Source: Ceriagrion tenellum
Lineage: Eukaryota; Arthropoda; Insecta; Odonata; Coenagrionidae
Length of the DNA stretch: 64,000 nucleotides
Direction: 5' to 3'
Assembly (NCBI GenBank): GCA_963169105.1
Contig: OY720639.1
Location: 87,774,593-87,838,592 of the forward strand
Made by a program: the position numbers and the translations under genes. Shown here piece by piece: positions 11,222 through 22,567 of this stretch. Position 1 is the stretch's first letter. Every line of letters begins with the position of its first letter. Below the pieces are notes generated by a model that saw nothing but the letters and a program-made list of their open reading frames with translations, had not been told where the DNA came from and did no database searches.

Positions 11222-11975
11222 GGTGTAATGGTTTTTTTATTCAAGGAAATTTGACATATTTTATTGAAATAATACGCAAATTTCCTCAAAAAGTTATTGT
11301 AAGTATTATTATACTATATTTTGCAAGAGCAAAGGTATCTATCAACCTACTCGATTTTGCAATTTCTACAAGTAGGATGTGAACATGAGGATTAAGACCC
11401 GGGACTGGTGTTCTGGGTACAAGTCCTCATGTAAAGTCTGGGTCTATCGGGTCTTCATGCGGTGACTCATCCTTGGCTATTCACGCTCGCCTGCCGAACC
11501 TTCAAATATATTTCAAGGGAAGACAATCACAATAAATTCTAATATAACAACACTCGAATAAAACGGAAGTGATAGCCTGGGTTCAAAATGACGCCTCTGA
11601 TGCCAATACATTTGGAGATAATGTACATTTAAAAGTATTGCTGCTATAAGGGTCTTATTTTCACACTATATTTTCATGTAAAAATGGGTCAAGAAAAATA
11701 CAAGAGCTGGGACGATTCAAGAAAAAATGACCAAATTTCAAAAATAAAAAGGGGTTAAAATACCTTTCCGGTACTTTAAGCGGTAGAGGTCTAGTTAAAA
11801 AAAAATAATTTAAGAATTCAGCTTGTTTCTTGGTTTAACTCCAAACTTGTGCGATTTTTCGTCAAGGTGAACTAACTTTACGCCTCAAGAAGGCACCCTG
11901 TGTGATTTTATTGCCCATACTTGGCTGTCTCCTTCTCTTGAATGATGTACTTATCTCACTATTATTTTTTTCTAG
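11222..11975. other. Unassigned AT-rich sequence
   Basis: No repeat, RNA gene or exon was recognised. Confidence 0.4.
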
Positions 11976-12026
11976 GTAAGTTGCTCTGCATGGCTTGATC
12001 TCCATTGGCCTCTGCATACGTCTTTT
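11976..12026 (+). CDS. Possible 51-bp exon (unidentified)
   Basis: A T-rich tract ending TTTTTTTCTAG precedes 51 bp (17 codons, phase 0 at both ends, VSCSAWLDLHWPLHTSF) followed by TTTT|GTAAGTAC, a consensus donor. Its phase and strand are compatible with direct joining to the exon at 6672-6785. So short an open frame can arise by chance; the strong paired splice signals are the main support. Confidence 0.35.
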
Positions 12027-13134
12027 GTAAGTACTTTCTCTCTTATTCTCTGGTTACACGCAATTATCATCCTTCTGGAGGAGAGATAGGTATTTATCCC
12101 CGGTTTATAAAGGGGGCTGTTTACCTTCACCGAAAATGTCTTTAATTATTCATGGCTTCTATCGCAGCCTATGAGAGATATTCGCCTTCCCCTCCATTGC
12201 CCGACCAGGACATCAGCGCCACTCATACCACTGCGGAAAATGCGCTGCAAGGGTTCAAGAGAATGCTCACTGTGAAGTTATTATGCACAATTTGCTAAAA
12301 TTTGATGATCCTGCATGGAGATGAAAGATTTCTACTTTCAAGGTGTGCAAAGATTTTTAGAAATATACGTCGTACATGTCATAGCGATCACATGACTTTC
12401 CTCCACCGGGCGACCAACGTTTCTTCCGCTGTCGAAATAGTTATGTAAACTGCAGAAAGCGAAATGTTACGACACTTATTGTGATTAATAATCCTTATTC
12501 CAGTAACTTGCGCAAACATTTACTTTAAGTAGCGAATCAGAGTCGTTCATTTAAAGTGCGCGGACGTCTGCGGAATTAAATGATTTGAGTACTCAAGGAT
12601 TCGTCCGAGCACTCAAATGAAAGCCTGGGTGCGCATATAAATACGTGATAACCCAGCGGTCATTCCACTTAAGGTAATCCAATTATGGTTACATGACCAT
12701 TTTTGAATAAATCCAATTTATTCACATGTATCTGTTCGCACGCGTATCTCAAACTGTAATTGTCCAGTACAGGTGTTCATTCGCGTACTAGATTACAAGT
12801 GAATGAGTTAGTTTGGGCCTTCTCTGCCGTATACTCTTAGCATAAAGCCTACTCTTTTGTATATCTGGGCACAAGCTCGAATCAAGCTATCGTAGGGGAA
12901 AAATGGAGCCGAAAATGTGACTTTTACGGATGATGGACAATATTCCTTATCAAAAGTTTTTACTGAGGAGGGAAAGCGAATATATAACCATGGCAGCTAG
13001 TAAAGCATTCAATTATGAGTATCCTGGAATAATTTAATCAACCTATCATGGTGCGAAATAGAACTGAAATGGGATTACTTTCCCATTCAGGCAATATTCA
13101 TTGACCACACAGTGTTAAGTTTTTGATCAAACAT
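12027..13134. other. Unassigned sequence
   Basis: No repeat or exon was recognised. GCATATAAATACG at 12634 resembles a TATA box but has no other support. Confidence 0.4.
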
Positions 13135-14150
13135 AACGAAAACTGCGTTGTTGAGGAATCGTGCCTGTTGTATTGAAGTATAGAAGTGGAAGAACATGGT
13201 GGAATTTACGTTCGAGCCCATTTCCTGTGGAAGAACCCATTACCTACAAATTGGCTGCTCTCGGGGACATAAGGGATTCTAGTCCACTAATCTAGAGTCC
13301 TCTACAGTTTTGTCTACGAGTCTACTTCTGTAGCGTCTATCTTCTAGTTAAGTCTTTTATAGTCTATAAAGTGCTCCCCTACCCAATGTTTCCAAATCGG
13401 TGAAAATTGCAAGAATGCGTGGGCTAGATTAAAAAATTCTGTTTCCGACTTTGTTCGACTCGTTGGTGAGTAATCATGCCAGTTGTATTGGAATATAGAC
13501 GTGGCAGAATATGGTGGAATTATAGCTCGAGGCCCATTTTCTGTGGAAAAAACAATTACCTACAAATCGGCTCCTCTCCGGAGGATAAGAGAGTCTAGTC
13601 TACCAATATAGAGTCCTCTAGAGTGTAGTCTACTAGTCTAGTTCTCTAGCATCTGTTCTTGTTAAGTCCTTTAGAGTCTAATTCTAAGAGTCTAGAAGTT
13701 ACTGTTTCGGACTGAAGACCCAGTGTTTCTAAATCTGTGATCATTGCAAGAACGCGTGGGCTAGAGTGAAAACTTTTGCTTCTAACTTTATTTTACTCCT
13801 TGGTGGGGAATCATGCCAGTTGTGTTGGAATATAGAAGTGGCAGAACATGGTGGCATTTACGTTCAAGGCCGATTACCTTTGGAAGAACCCATCACCTAC
13901 ATATTGCCTCCTGTCGGGGGCACAAGAGTCTAGTGTCTACTATTCTAGAGCCCTCTAGAGTTTTGTCTACCAGTCTAGTTCTATAGAGTCTAGTCTTCTG
14001 CTTAAGTCCTTTTGAGTTTAGTCTACTAATCAAGTCCTATGAGTCTAGAAGGTGCTCCCGAACCCAGTGCCTCCAAATTGGTGAAATTCGCAAGAATGCG
14101 TTGACTAGAGTAAAAACTTCTGCGTTCAACTTTGTTCGACTCGATCTCTC
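13135..14150. repeat. Satellite array, three units of about 316-340 bp
   Basis: The TCATGCCAGTTGT.TTGGAATATAG block occurs near 13155 (diverged), 13471 and 13808, and the AAGAATGCGT/AAGAACGCGT block recurs at the same spacing. Each unit also holds short TCTAGTCTACTAG-like repeats. A related unit plus a long TCTAGTCTAC array lies at 19.0-19.77 kb. Confidence 0.85.
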
Positions 14151-14748
14151 TAGCGGCGTGAGTGATTTCAGACAAGGTGCTAAAACGTCTTGCTTTTTTC
14201 TCCCTGCTCCGAGCCTTTCATCGTTTTATAGGAGAGGGAAATGTCGCGGGCATTGTGGCGCTGTCCATGCCGTGGGACGTGTGGGAATCCGGCGGAAAGT
14301 ACGCGTGAAGTGGAGTGTGTGTTACTTCCATCCACACTGCTTGAGAAGCATTTTTCCTCGCCTTTTGTGCTCTCTTTAAACAGATACACATCTCGTCTCT
14401 TCTCTGCCTATTCGGACAGAATCCGAACTCCCGATGCACACAAACTACACTCTCTTCTCTCTCCCCCATCTCATTCTTTAAAACTGCGCTTTCTTTTAAA
14501 AAAAGAAACACTCTTTCCGCTGCATTTTTTTTAAACCATCCACCACACCCCTTCTCGACGCTGTCTTCGCCTCGCCCTTCTGTCCGAAACAAAAGAACGT
14601 CTCCTTTTTTTTCATCTTCCTCCTCTCCCGATGCTCCCTTTTGTTCTCTCCCTCTCTCCTCTGGTACCGGACACCAGACCGGAGGTAGGATTTCCGTCAG
14701 GAATTCCCCTTTCCTACACCCGTTCCCCCCCATCTCGCTTCTGGACCG
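14151..14748. other. Pyrimidine-rich, unassigned sequence
   Basis: The + strand is C/T-rich (CTCTCTCCCCC, CCTCTCCCGATGC). The 171-codon minus-strand frame here is a product of this bias: it is low in complexity and has no domain. Confidence 0.5.
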
Positions 14749-14749
14749 A

Positions 14750-15355
14750 AATCTCCCTCTTTTTTAGGATAACCCCACCGTCGATCTCTTTATCTCCTTC
14801 CTCTCAATATTGCTCACCTTCTCTCCAAGCTTTTAAGGAGGTTTGGATGAAAAGTTTCGAGATGGTCCTGAGGAGGATTTTATTTGAAGAGAGCACAATG
14901 TTTCCAAAAACGATCATAATTGATCGTTCGATCCTAAGATTGGTTGACTGCAGCCCTCCACCCTTCCCTGTCTAATGCTAGTTCCCTTACCTCCTGGTAT
15001 CTCTTCCTATGTACTTTCCTCTTTATTTAATCCATGAACTTACTCCTGGATCTCCCTCCGGGGACTTTTACATCTATTTTGCCTTCAATTATGTTCATCA
15101 CAAACCCATTGGCCCTCAGGGTTATGTACAGTCCATGTTGTTCGTCTTTTCAGTATGATATTTCATAAGGCGCTGCCCTTTTCTACTCTTCGGCACATTC
15201 ATAATCTCCTACATTTTGGGTCCATTTTGTCTCTAGCATCCTCCTCCAGAACAAGGTTTTGAAGGCTTGTGGCAAAAACGATAAAAATGGCAAAAAAAGA
15301 GGTGTACACGTCAGTGGTATCTATTTATTAGAAGAGGAGAAGAAAAAGGGTTATC
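14750..15355 (-). mobile_element. RTE-like LINE remnant, family C, duplicated unit 1
   Basis: Read on the minus strand it follows the family-C C-terminus (CTGCAGTCAACCAATCTTAGG, AGGAAGAGATACCAGGAGG, GGAGGATGCTAGAGAC). The whole 600-bp block, including non-LINE flanks, recurs at 15508-16095. Confidence 0.75.
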
Positions 15356-15507
15356 CCATTTGGTTTCATATAAATTTCGGTGAAAATAGATCTCTTAGTC
15401 TGACAGTAGAAAATATTTATGATGTAATTATTTGATTGCACGTCTACAGGTTTTCCTCTAAACGCAAAATGGTGCGTTCTTGAAATGGGTGCTGTCAAAT
15501 ATCAAGG

Positions 15508-16095
15508 CTCCCTCTTTTTTACGCTAACCCCACCGACGATCTCTTTATCTTTTTCCCCTCAATATTGTTCACCTTCTCGCCAAGCTTCTGAGAAGGCTTG
15601 GACGAAAAGTTTCGAGATGGCCGTGAGGATTTTATTTGAAGAGAGCCCTATGTCTCCAAAAGCGATCATAATGGATCGTTCGATCCTAAGATTGGTTGAC
15701 TGCATCCCTCCTCCCTTCTCTATCTAATGCTAGTTTCCTTATCTCCTGGTAGCTCTTCCTATGTAATTTCCTCTTTAATTGATCCATGATCTTACTCCTG
15801 GAACTCTCTCTGGGGACTTTTCCTTAAATTATGTTCTTCACAAACTCATAGTGTCTCAGGGTGTGTCCAATCCATCTTCTTCGTCTTTTCTGCATGATAT
15901 TTCATATGGTCCTTTCCTCTTCTACCCTTCAGCTTAATTCATACTCTGTGGGTCCATTTTTCTTCAGCATCCTCCTCCAGCACCAGGTTTCGAAGGCTTC
16001 TACCAAATACGATACAAGTAGCAAAATAAGAGGTATACACATTTTTAATATCTATTTATTTGAAGAAGAGAAGATATATGAGTTCTCCTTTTTGG
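15508..16095 (-). mobile_element. RTE-like LINE remnant, family C, duplicated unit 2
   Basis: Direct repeat of 14750-15355 at an offset of about 750 bp. Shared blocks extend beyond the LINE: CTAACCCCACCG.CGATCTC on one side and AAATAAGAGGT.TACAC on the other. This is therefore a tandem segmental duplication rather than two insertions. Divergence is in the range of many scattered substitutions and small deletions. Confidence 0.75.
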
Positions 16096-17569
16096 TTGGA
16101 ACCGTTCCTTCCCATTGATAACTGCCGTTAGCGATTGTAACAAACTTGCGAACGTTGACTGCAGTGTGAGAATGAATTTTGGAAAAAGATTTTTTGGCAG
16201 TTTAAGTTACCGCAGGACATCTTTGGGTGAAATGACAAGTTTATAAAAGTCATTAATAAGAGCGTATGAATATTTCCTCATATGAGTACATTTGGGTCTT
16301 CAAAGTTACCACTGGCGGGGAGAGTTAAAATATCACAATCTCGCTCATGTTTGGAAAGTTACGACACATGTAGTTTGCCTCGACGGAGTGTATTAGTAGC
16401 TCGGTTTTTGTTTGTAGACACGAATATGTGGGAGATGGGAATTTTTGTGACCGTCTGTCCTGAAGGGTCTGCCTCATGTTTTGGAGTTTCTGTCTTTTTT
16501 AGGGATGAGAACAGTGGAGACATAATGCAAAGTCTAAATATTGTAACAAGTATTTTCTTTGCTGTTTTTCTACTTTGTATTATGCCCCACGTTATGGGAG
16601 CCAAAAATGTAAAAGGTATTATTACAAATTAATACGCGAAATGCCACACGTTGTGGATAAACATGTAACACGAAAAACTTGATTCTTTTACCTGGAAAGA
16701 AACCACGATTGCGATATCTTCTCGTACCTTATATTTTAATTACTTTGCCCCAGCTTGCTCGTCGAAAAATAAAATACATAAAAAATTGCAGGTTTAGAGA
16801 TACGGTTGCAATTTACTTGACAAAATGAAATATTCAATTTACAGACAATTTAAATAATCAAAATGATTCCTTATACCCTTATGTCATGACCAACTGTATA
16901 TTCTAATTTAGACACAAATTTGGTGTATGAATAATTATTCCTTCTTTTAAGTATATTGTCTAATTATTTGCCACACTTCATCACTTAAACTTTTCACAAA
17001 ATCCAATTACTTGATACAAAGGGATACCAGTCACAAACTTAATTCTTGGCCAATTAAAACCTCTTGCCTTATGGCTTCTTGTATCTTATATGAAAATAAA
17101 AGTTTATAGTTACAACCCAATTATTCGACGACACAGGTTGGCTTGTCCCTCTGTGGTCTGGAAAATCCTCTCAGCCTGCGTGATGTTCGTCCTTGGCGGG
17201 CCGTCAGCTTTTTGGGTCTCGTTCTGTTGTAAAATCTCCCGTTCCTCTCCTTAATTCCAGCTCCTTTGTCAATTCTCCTTTTCTACGTGGGCTAAGTCTC
17301 GCACGATGCCACACTCTGGAACTTCCCTCTACCAAAAACTTGCGTGCTCTCTCTTTGCACGTCCGTTCACTGCGAGGGTTTTCTACCAAACTCCTTGCGT
17401 GCTGTCTTTGCACGACCGTACACTCCGATGGTTTGCTCTACAATCCCCTTTTGTTGCCGACGCTTTCACCCCTTAGGTCTATTGTTTATTCTCAAAATTC
17501 ACAATATGGTGGGTCCCTTATTGTTATTATAAACCATGAGGTGGTAAAAGAAAAAATGGCGAGGCCAGC
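16096..17569. other. Unassigned sequence
   Basis: A 116-codon + frame (16282-16632) has a hydrophobic run near its end (TSIFFAVFLLCIMPHVMGA) but no recognised family, start context or splice signals; I treat it as unproven. Nothing else was recognised. Confidence 0.3.
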
Positions 17570-18170
17570 GTTATGTTACATTATGTATCTACCGTGGCAC
17601 CCTGTATTGAGGTACGTACACCCTGTACCACGGCCGAAAATGCTATCGCCGAAGTATACGCGCTTTAATTTACGACTCTTCTTTGCTGCGTAGAGTAAAT
17701 CTGTTAGCACAGACCTCTAGAAAAAGGATTTACATTTAAAATACGTGTTGTAACTTTTCGAATTTTCATTTATACATGAAATATATAACTCCACTATATG
17801 GATCGATGAAGAAACGTGAATTCGTCGAAAATCAGGTGATCGCCATGACGCATGGGACGTATATTGCTCACACTAATTCCACTTATTGTAAATGGGAATT
17901 ATTCCTCTCTGAGGGCAATCACTATTATGTGTAAAATTGTGTATTTTAACCTTACTGTGAACATTCTCCTGAACCCTTGCAACGTATTTTTCTCTCTGTC
18001 ATCAGTAATGCTGGTGTACGCGGCGGGGAATAGAAAAAAAAGCGAAGATCTCTCCTAGGCTGCGACAGAAGTGAGGACTACAATTGCATTTTTTGCCGAG
18101 CTATACAGCCCCCTTAATGTGATTTGAATTTTTCAAGTAGGTAATGTAGCTTAGCGTGTTGTTACCTCCC
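17570..18170. repeat. Dispersed repeat family Q, copy 2
   Basis: Partner of 5870-6420. It contains a small inverted repeat at its start (TACCGTGG and CCACGG with GTACACCCTGTA between). Confidence 0.6.
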
Positions 18171-18999
18171 TAAACTCCGAGAGGCTCATCTCCTGCGTAT
18201 TATACTCGTTCTACATTGAAATCCAACGCTAGTTTTCATTTTTTAAATCTTAAAAGAGCTCATATTATCGTTAATATTTATTCCGAGATGAGCAATGAAC
18301 TTATTTTTCACCTCTGGTCAAAAAATACGTCATTTAAATTGAATTAACAAGTTTTTAAAAAATTATTTTAAAAAGCCCCCGACTTTTTCGCGTCGGAATA
18401 AATTACGCACGGCTTACGTGCTGCTTTTGTCCAATCTCTCTTGGCCAATTACGGCGTATGAGACACGTTTTCGGTTATCAATCAATTCGAGTCATTTCAC
18501 CCCTTCGTCGTCGGAGAGAAAATGGCGGTGACGCAAGTCGATAATTAGTCCCGTGCGATCGATCGTTGGGTGGCTATTTCCATCGACTCCCGGGCGGTCG
18601 ATTTTGTTGTGCTCTCCGGGTCAATTTTTCGTCCGGGGTACTTTTTGATTATAAAAAAAGAGTGTTTTCACTTGCTCGCTTTCCTCATTCCGTCCGCCGA
18701 CGACGAAGGCCGGCCAAGCGCCAGCTGGCTGGATGGCTGGCCACATCAGTACAATGAATTTCACCGCCCAGGCTCGGGATGGCGACCCGGCACGAAGGAA
18801 TGCATATGTTAATTGCATTTTTTATCTTCTCATTTTTTTCATATTTTTAAGTGGGCCGTGCATATCGGATGGCGCCGGCTGCAAGTGCCTAAATTTTCTT
18901 TGTTGTCTCCCCATGCCTCGTCTTTTCCACTCTTATTAGTGGCCGAATGACCGCTGCTCTCGCGAAACGTTTTCCCCACCCCTTCCACGATCTTAGAAG
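18171..18999. other. Unassigned, partly CpG-rich sequence
   Basis: 18370-18830 is richer in CG dinucleotides than its surroundings and holds two CCAAT boxes (18431, 18445). It could be a promoter or an old GC-rich repeat; no transcript can be shown. Overlapping frames on both strands are uninformative. Confidence 0.3.
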
Positions 19000-19172
19000 T
19001 AATGGGATAACGACAGTTGTATTGGAGTATGGAAGAGGGCCGAACGTGGTGGTTTATTTACGTCCCAAGCCCACTTCCTGTGTAAAAACCAATTACCTAC
19101 AAATCAGCTCCTCTCGGTGGCATAGGAGAGTCCGGTGTTCACTATTCTTGAGTCCTCTAGAGCCTAGTACCA
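19000..19172. repeat. Single diverged unit of the 13.1-14.15 kb satellite
   Basis: GACAGTTGTATTGGAGTATGG, CAATTACCTACAAATC and GCTCCTCTCGG match the unit at 13.47-13.6 kb. Confidence 0.75.
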
Positions 19173-19319
19173 GAATTAAAACTGAGCTCCACTAAATACA
19201 CTCCCATGATACACGTCACCATTTCACCTCCCAAAACCTGTCATCTTTACACGGCTAGTGATCTAAGACCCCCTGTCACACGCCCATGCGGCGGCTCGCA
19301 GGGTAGTGTGTAGATGTAG
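19173..19319 (+). mobile_element. CR1/L2-like LINE family B, short 3' end
   Basis: Only the 3' non-coding end remains: AAAACTGAGCTCCACTAAAT, ACACGTCACCATTTCACCTCC, CCACACGCCCATG and TAGATGTAG. It interrupts the satellite sequence between 19172 and 19320. Confidence 0.85.
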
Positions 19320-19770
19320 TCCTGTTTAGATTAGTCTACTAGTCCAATCTAATAATATAATCTTATGGTCTAGTCTACATATCTAGTCTACTTGTCTTGT
19401 CTACTAATCTAGTCTACTAATCTAGTCTACTAGTCTAGTCCTAGTTTAGTTGACTCGACTAGTCCTGTATAATCTCTTTTACTTGTCTAGTCTTGTAGAG
19501 TCTAGTCTACTTATCTAGTCTATTAGTCAAGTTCTATAGAGCATAGACTGATGGTCTAGTCCTTTAGAGTCCAGTCTGCTAGTCTTGTCCTCTTAGAGTG
19601 TAGTCTACTTGTCTAGTTGAATAGTCTACTCCTTTAGAGTCAAGATTAATAGTCTACTCCTTTACAGTCTAGTTGACTAGCCTAGTCCTGAAGAGTCTAG
19701 TCAACTGAAATAGTCCTTTAGAGTCCATGCTACTAGTTAAGCCCTCTACACCTAGTCTACTAGTATGGTC
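19320..19770. repeat. Short-period satellite (TCTAGTCTAC-like)
   Basis: Many degenerate copies of TCTAGTCTACTAG and TCCTTTAGAGTCTAG fill this stretch. Confidence 0.85.
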
Positions 19771-20535
19771 TTAAAAACGCAATAGGAAATTGAGGATCAT
19801 CGAAGACGGTGGACTGGCCTTAGCTTCTAGCATTGGCCAGCATAGCAAGTTCTCTCTATGTATTCTATTGATATTACTAGACTGTGGCCCAATATCTTCA
19901 CCAGGGAAACAAAACCACGACCTTCCAGTACTAATATAACTAGGAAAAGTTCGTTTCATAACATTGATATCAGACTATTTTTGGCTGATTATAATAAACC
20001 GAAATCTTGGGGATTTATTTAAATTTCATAGGATAACAGTTTCATAGCGACAAAACTTCAGGGTTCTTCATCATTTTAAGCCAAAGAGATCGTTCTGTTC
20101 GAAAACGACAAAAAATCGGCACTTTTTTGTTCTCAATGCGATAAATAATTGGATGTTGAAGTGCAATGAAAACTCATTGAAGAAGTAGGGACAAACGTAA
20201 TGGACACAACCCGATACCTTATTGAATACGATGATCTAGTATCAAAATGTGATTCTTCCTAAAGATGGCATTGAACGTCGAAACCCGGGCCGTTTAAAAG
20301 AAGGTAGATGTGAGTATATATAGGTTTGCCTTATATCTTATAAAAAAGATGCGAGTAGGTCCAAGAATAGCATACATCAAGCGAATCGTCCTGGACGTCA
20401 AATTCAATAATATTTTGGAAATGAAGCATTTGACGGAGAGTGGAGTAGTGTGCTGCCGCAAGCCTATCTTCGGATTGACGATTGCTGGTGATCGCAATGG
20501 ATCCTACTGCATCGTGTTTTATAACGTCTTACTTC
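19771..20535. other. Unassigned, with a retroelement-like motif
   Basis: AAGATGGCATTGAACGTCGAAACCC at 20264-20288 resembles the stem II-GAAAC part of the hammerhead-like elements elsewhere in the window, but its CTGATGA half is lost (CTAAAGATGG). Nothing else was recognised. Confidence 0.3.
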
Positions 20536-21275
20536 CGGGCTGGTGTGTTGGCTATAGTACATCTACATCTACATCTGCGTGATACTCTGCGAGCCACCAC
20601 GAGGGTGTGTGGCAGGGGGTGAAGATCACCAAACATTAATCATTGACATGCAAGTAGGATATTTAGGGGGATATGCTAGATAATAGGGTCACATGGAGCT
20701 AGATGGTTAGTATCTACATAATAAGGAAGGGATTATTGGTTGTTATTACATACATCATGCACTACAGACTACTCTAACTATATTTCACCTACCGATCCCT
20801 TTGCTACGCTGCCTATTGTTCTCTGTTATAGTACGAGGGAAAAATGACATTTTAAATCTATCGGTACGACAGTCTATCTCTCTAATCTTGTTAATATGAT
20901 CAAACCTAGCATAATACGCAGGGGTTCTCAATATATATACCTAACGTCATCTGTGAACAACTCTGTTTCGAATTTACTTAAAAGGTTTAACCTAAATTTT
21001 CACCTGCGTTCTGATAGTAATTCCCACTGGCTAACCATACGGGCAGCCAGGGTTCAAACCTTGCAGAGGAGGATATTTTTATGAGAAAACCCGATCCCTA
21101 CTTGAGTGTCGACTTCAAGTTCAGTACACCATCGGTCGGATCAGACATTAAGCAGTGATCCCCTTGGCGCCTTTCGTTGAGAGCAGGCTGCCGACGCCGG
21201 GTTTCCCTCCACACTTTCTTCCTTACCTGTCGCGTATGTCGCAAATGACCTTAGCTATCGGTCGCCTCCTCAACT
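20536..21275 (+). mobile_element. tRNA-derived SINE, family S2, split by a LINE
   Basis: The head GGGCTGGTGTGTTGGCTA (20537-20554) continues after the LINE at 21028 as TGGCTAACCATACGGGCAGCC..GGGTTCAAAC (B-box-like). The shared S2 body follows: CCTTGGCGCCTTTCGTTGAGAG and ATGACCTTAGC.ATCGGTCGCCTCC. Other copies lie at 40492-40790 and, reversed, at 42049-42617. Confidence 0.75.
20555..21027 (-). mobile_element. CR1/L2-like LINE, family A, inserted in a SINE
   Basis: On the minus strand it encodes the end of an RT ORF (family-A block SERRLKFRLNLL in other copies; here ELFTDDV-like codons with frame breaks). It then has the 3' region ATGATGCATG-like, CACCCCCTGCCACACACCCTC, and an (AGATGT)n tail at 20558. 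TGGCTA at 20549-20554 and 21028-21033 is the target duplication and rejoins the SINE exactly. Confidence 0.8.
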
Positions 21276-22124
21276 ATCCAATCGTTCATATCCCATGGCT
21301 TTGGTTACACTGTATTTTCGTTTCAAGAATCTTCCCATGGGCCGTTAATAGGGTTCGGCCGAAGCGGCGGGGGCCGTGAGATGGTCGAGGAAAGGGTAAA
21401 TCGGGAAGACGAGAAATTATCCAATCGGGAGGTGGGAAGGTGTACCAGTGGTTGTGGGACCAGTGGAACAAGGAGAGCAAAGAGAGAGAGAGCTCTATAG
21501 GGAAGCAGAGATGGCGTCCATTTATGCAGAGGGAAGAGTGACAGCGGGCAATCCATCAAGCGAGCGAGACGATGGAAATCTGAGGGAGACGGAGAGCGGT
21601 CGGGTCCCCTTCAATTTCTTTTACTTCAACTTGGTTGTGTGGGGCGGGGATGCACACAGCGAGAAGGGGGCATCACCAGCGGTTGGAATGCGAAAAATTA
21701 CCCGGACGAACGGACGGAATGAACGAAAGATGAGAGCGGGCATGCGATTGAGGGGTGTGTGGGGAAGGGGTGGATCTCTCTCTCTGGGAGACGAAAAGGA
21801 GAACGACGAAGCAGACAATTGTTTTCTTCGTTTTGCCGAACGCGAGATGATTCATCAATCCAAATCCAGCGGATTTGAGCGATAATCGGAAAGGGATGAG
21901 ATTTACGGACACGGCGTTGGATTATAGAGGGATAAAAACGAGCGTGGGTATTTTTTTGTAGCGCCGCTTTGTCGCCAATAATCTTCAGTATACGCAATGA
22001 TTTATTTTATGCATTTGGTGAACGAAAATGAATAATCAAATGAAGTTCGATGCAAACGATTTTATTCTGGAGGTAAGAAATGGCGCGTCTCAAGTTCCAT
22101 TAACAATCGCGTCGTGAGTCTTGT
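21276..22124. other. Unassigned; purine-rich stretch and probable 3' UTR
   Basis: 21360-21900 is G/A-rich with overlapping uninformative frames. On the minus strand, the sequence after the stop at 22125 has AATAAA on the complement of about 22062-22067, and could be the 3' UTR of the minus-strand exon. Confidence 0.35.
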
Positions 22125-22223
22125 TTATTTACGTCGTTCCTTGGTGATGTCTGCCAGCTTCCTCAGGTCGACCCTCTCGTGGCGCTCCAACCAGTTAACA
22201 GCAGACAGTCGCCACATGCTCAT
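22125..22223 (-). CDS. Probable terminal coding exon or micro-ORF (unidentified)
   Basis: Read leftwards from 22223 this gives 32 codons and a stop, starting MSMWRLSAVNWLERHERV and ending ADITKERRK. The highly charged, amphipathic sequence with even codon use looks like the C-terminus of a real protein. An AG lies just before CATGTGG (22217), so the segment could begin as a spliced exon there. An in-frame stop about seven codons upstream of the ATG rules out a longer unspliced ORF. AATAAA lies about 60 bp past the stop. I do not recognise the protein; a processed pseudogene is also possible. Confidence 0.45.
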   Translation of the reverse strand: MSMWRLSAVNWLERHERVDLRKLADITKERRK

Positions 22224-22249
22224 AAAATTATATATTCAAGTAAGTAGGG

Positions 22250-22430
22250 GTCATTCAAAAAAGAATTGTTAGTGTAATAATGTTTAAAATGAGATACGAA
22301 CGCTCTTTCCTTTTCTTTTTAGAACTAAGATTGTTGCCAGTTAGTTCTTTGTGCATTTACAAAGTGTTTGGATCTTTTTACATTCGAGACATCTGTTCGC
22401 CATCCTCTTCTTCCGGGAGGCATTGCGGAG
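22250..22430 (+). mobile_element. LINE remnant, family F (L2/CR1-like RT C-terminus)
   Basis: Broken frame resembling FKMRYERSFLFFLELRLLPV and SLCIYKVF, the thumb/C-terminal region of L2/CR1-like reverse transcriptases. The same sequence occurs inverted at 61276-61430. Confidence 0.6.
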
Positions 22431-22437
22431 AGCTAAG

Positions 22438-22567
22438 TCGGCGACCGGTAACCCTTTTGGGAGTGCTAAACTGAATGAAACTCTGGTCCATGCTGAGTGC
22501 TGCGAATTATCCTAGAAGTTCTCCTTCATTCAAGATAGTTTGGGCGTGATGGTTCCCTAGTCATAAT
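22438..22567. repeat. Repeat shared with 27724-27860
   Basis: GGGAGTGCTAAACTGAATG, CTGGTCCATGCTG, AGTGCTGCGAATT and GTTCTCCTTCA are shared, followed by the family-R end GATAGTTTG and CTAGTCATAAT. In both places a family-B LINE begins at the same base, so the block was copied after the LINE had inserted. Confidence 0.75.

Noticed and set aside
14218..14733. 171-codon minus-strand ORF
   Set aside because: Low-complexity product of a pyrimidine-rich tract, with no domain, start context or splice signals.
16282..16632. 116-codon + ORF with a hydrophobic end
   Set aside because: Kept only as unassigned: no family match that I can recognise, no splice or promoter signals, and a length reachable by chance.
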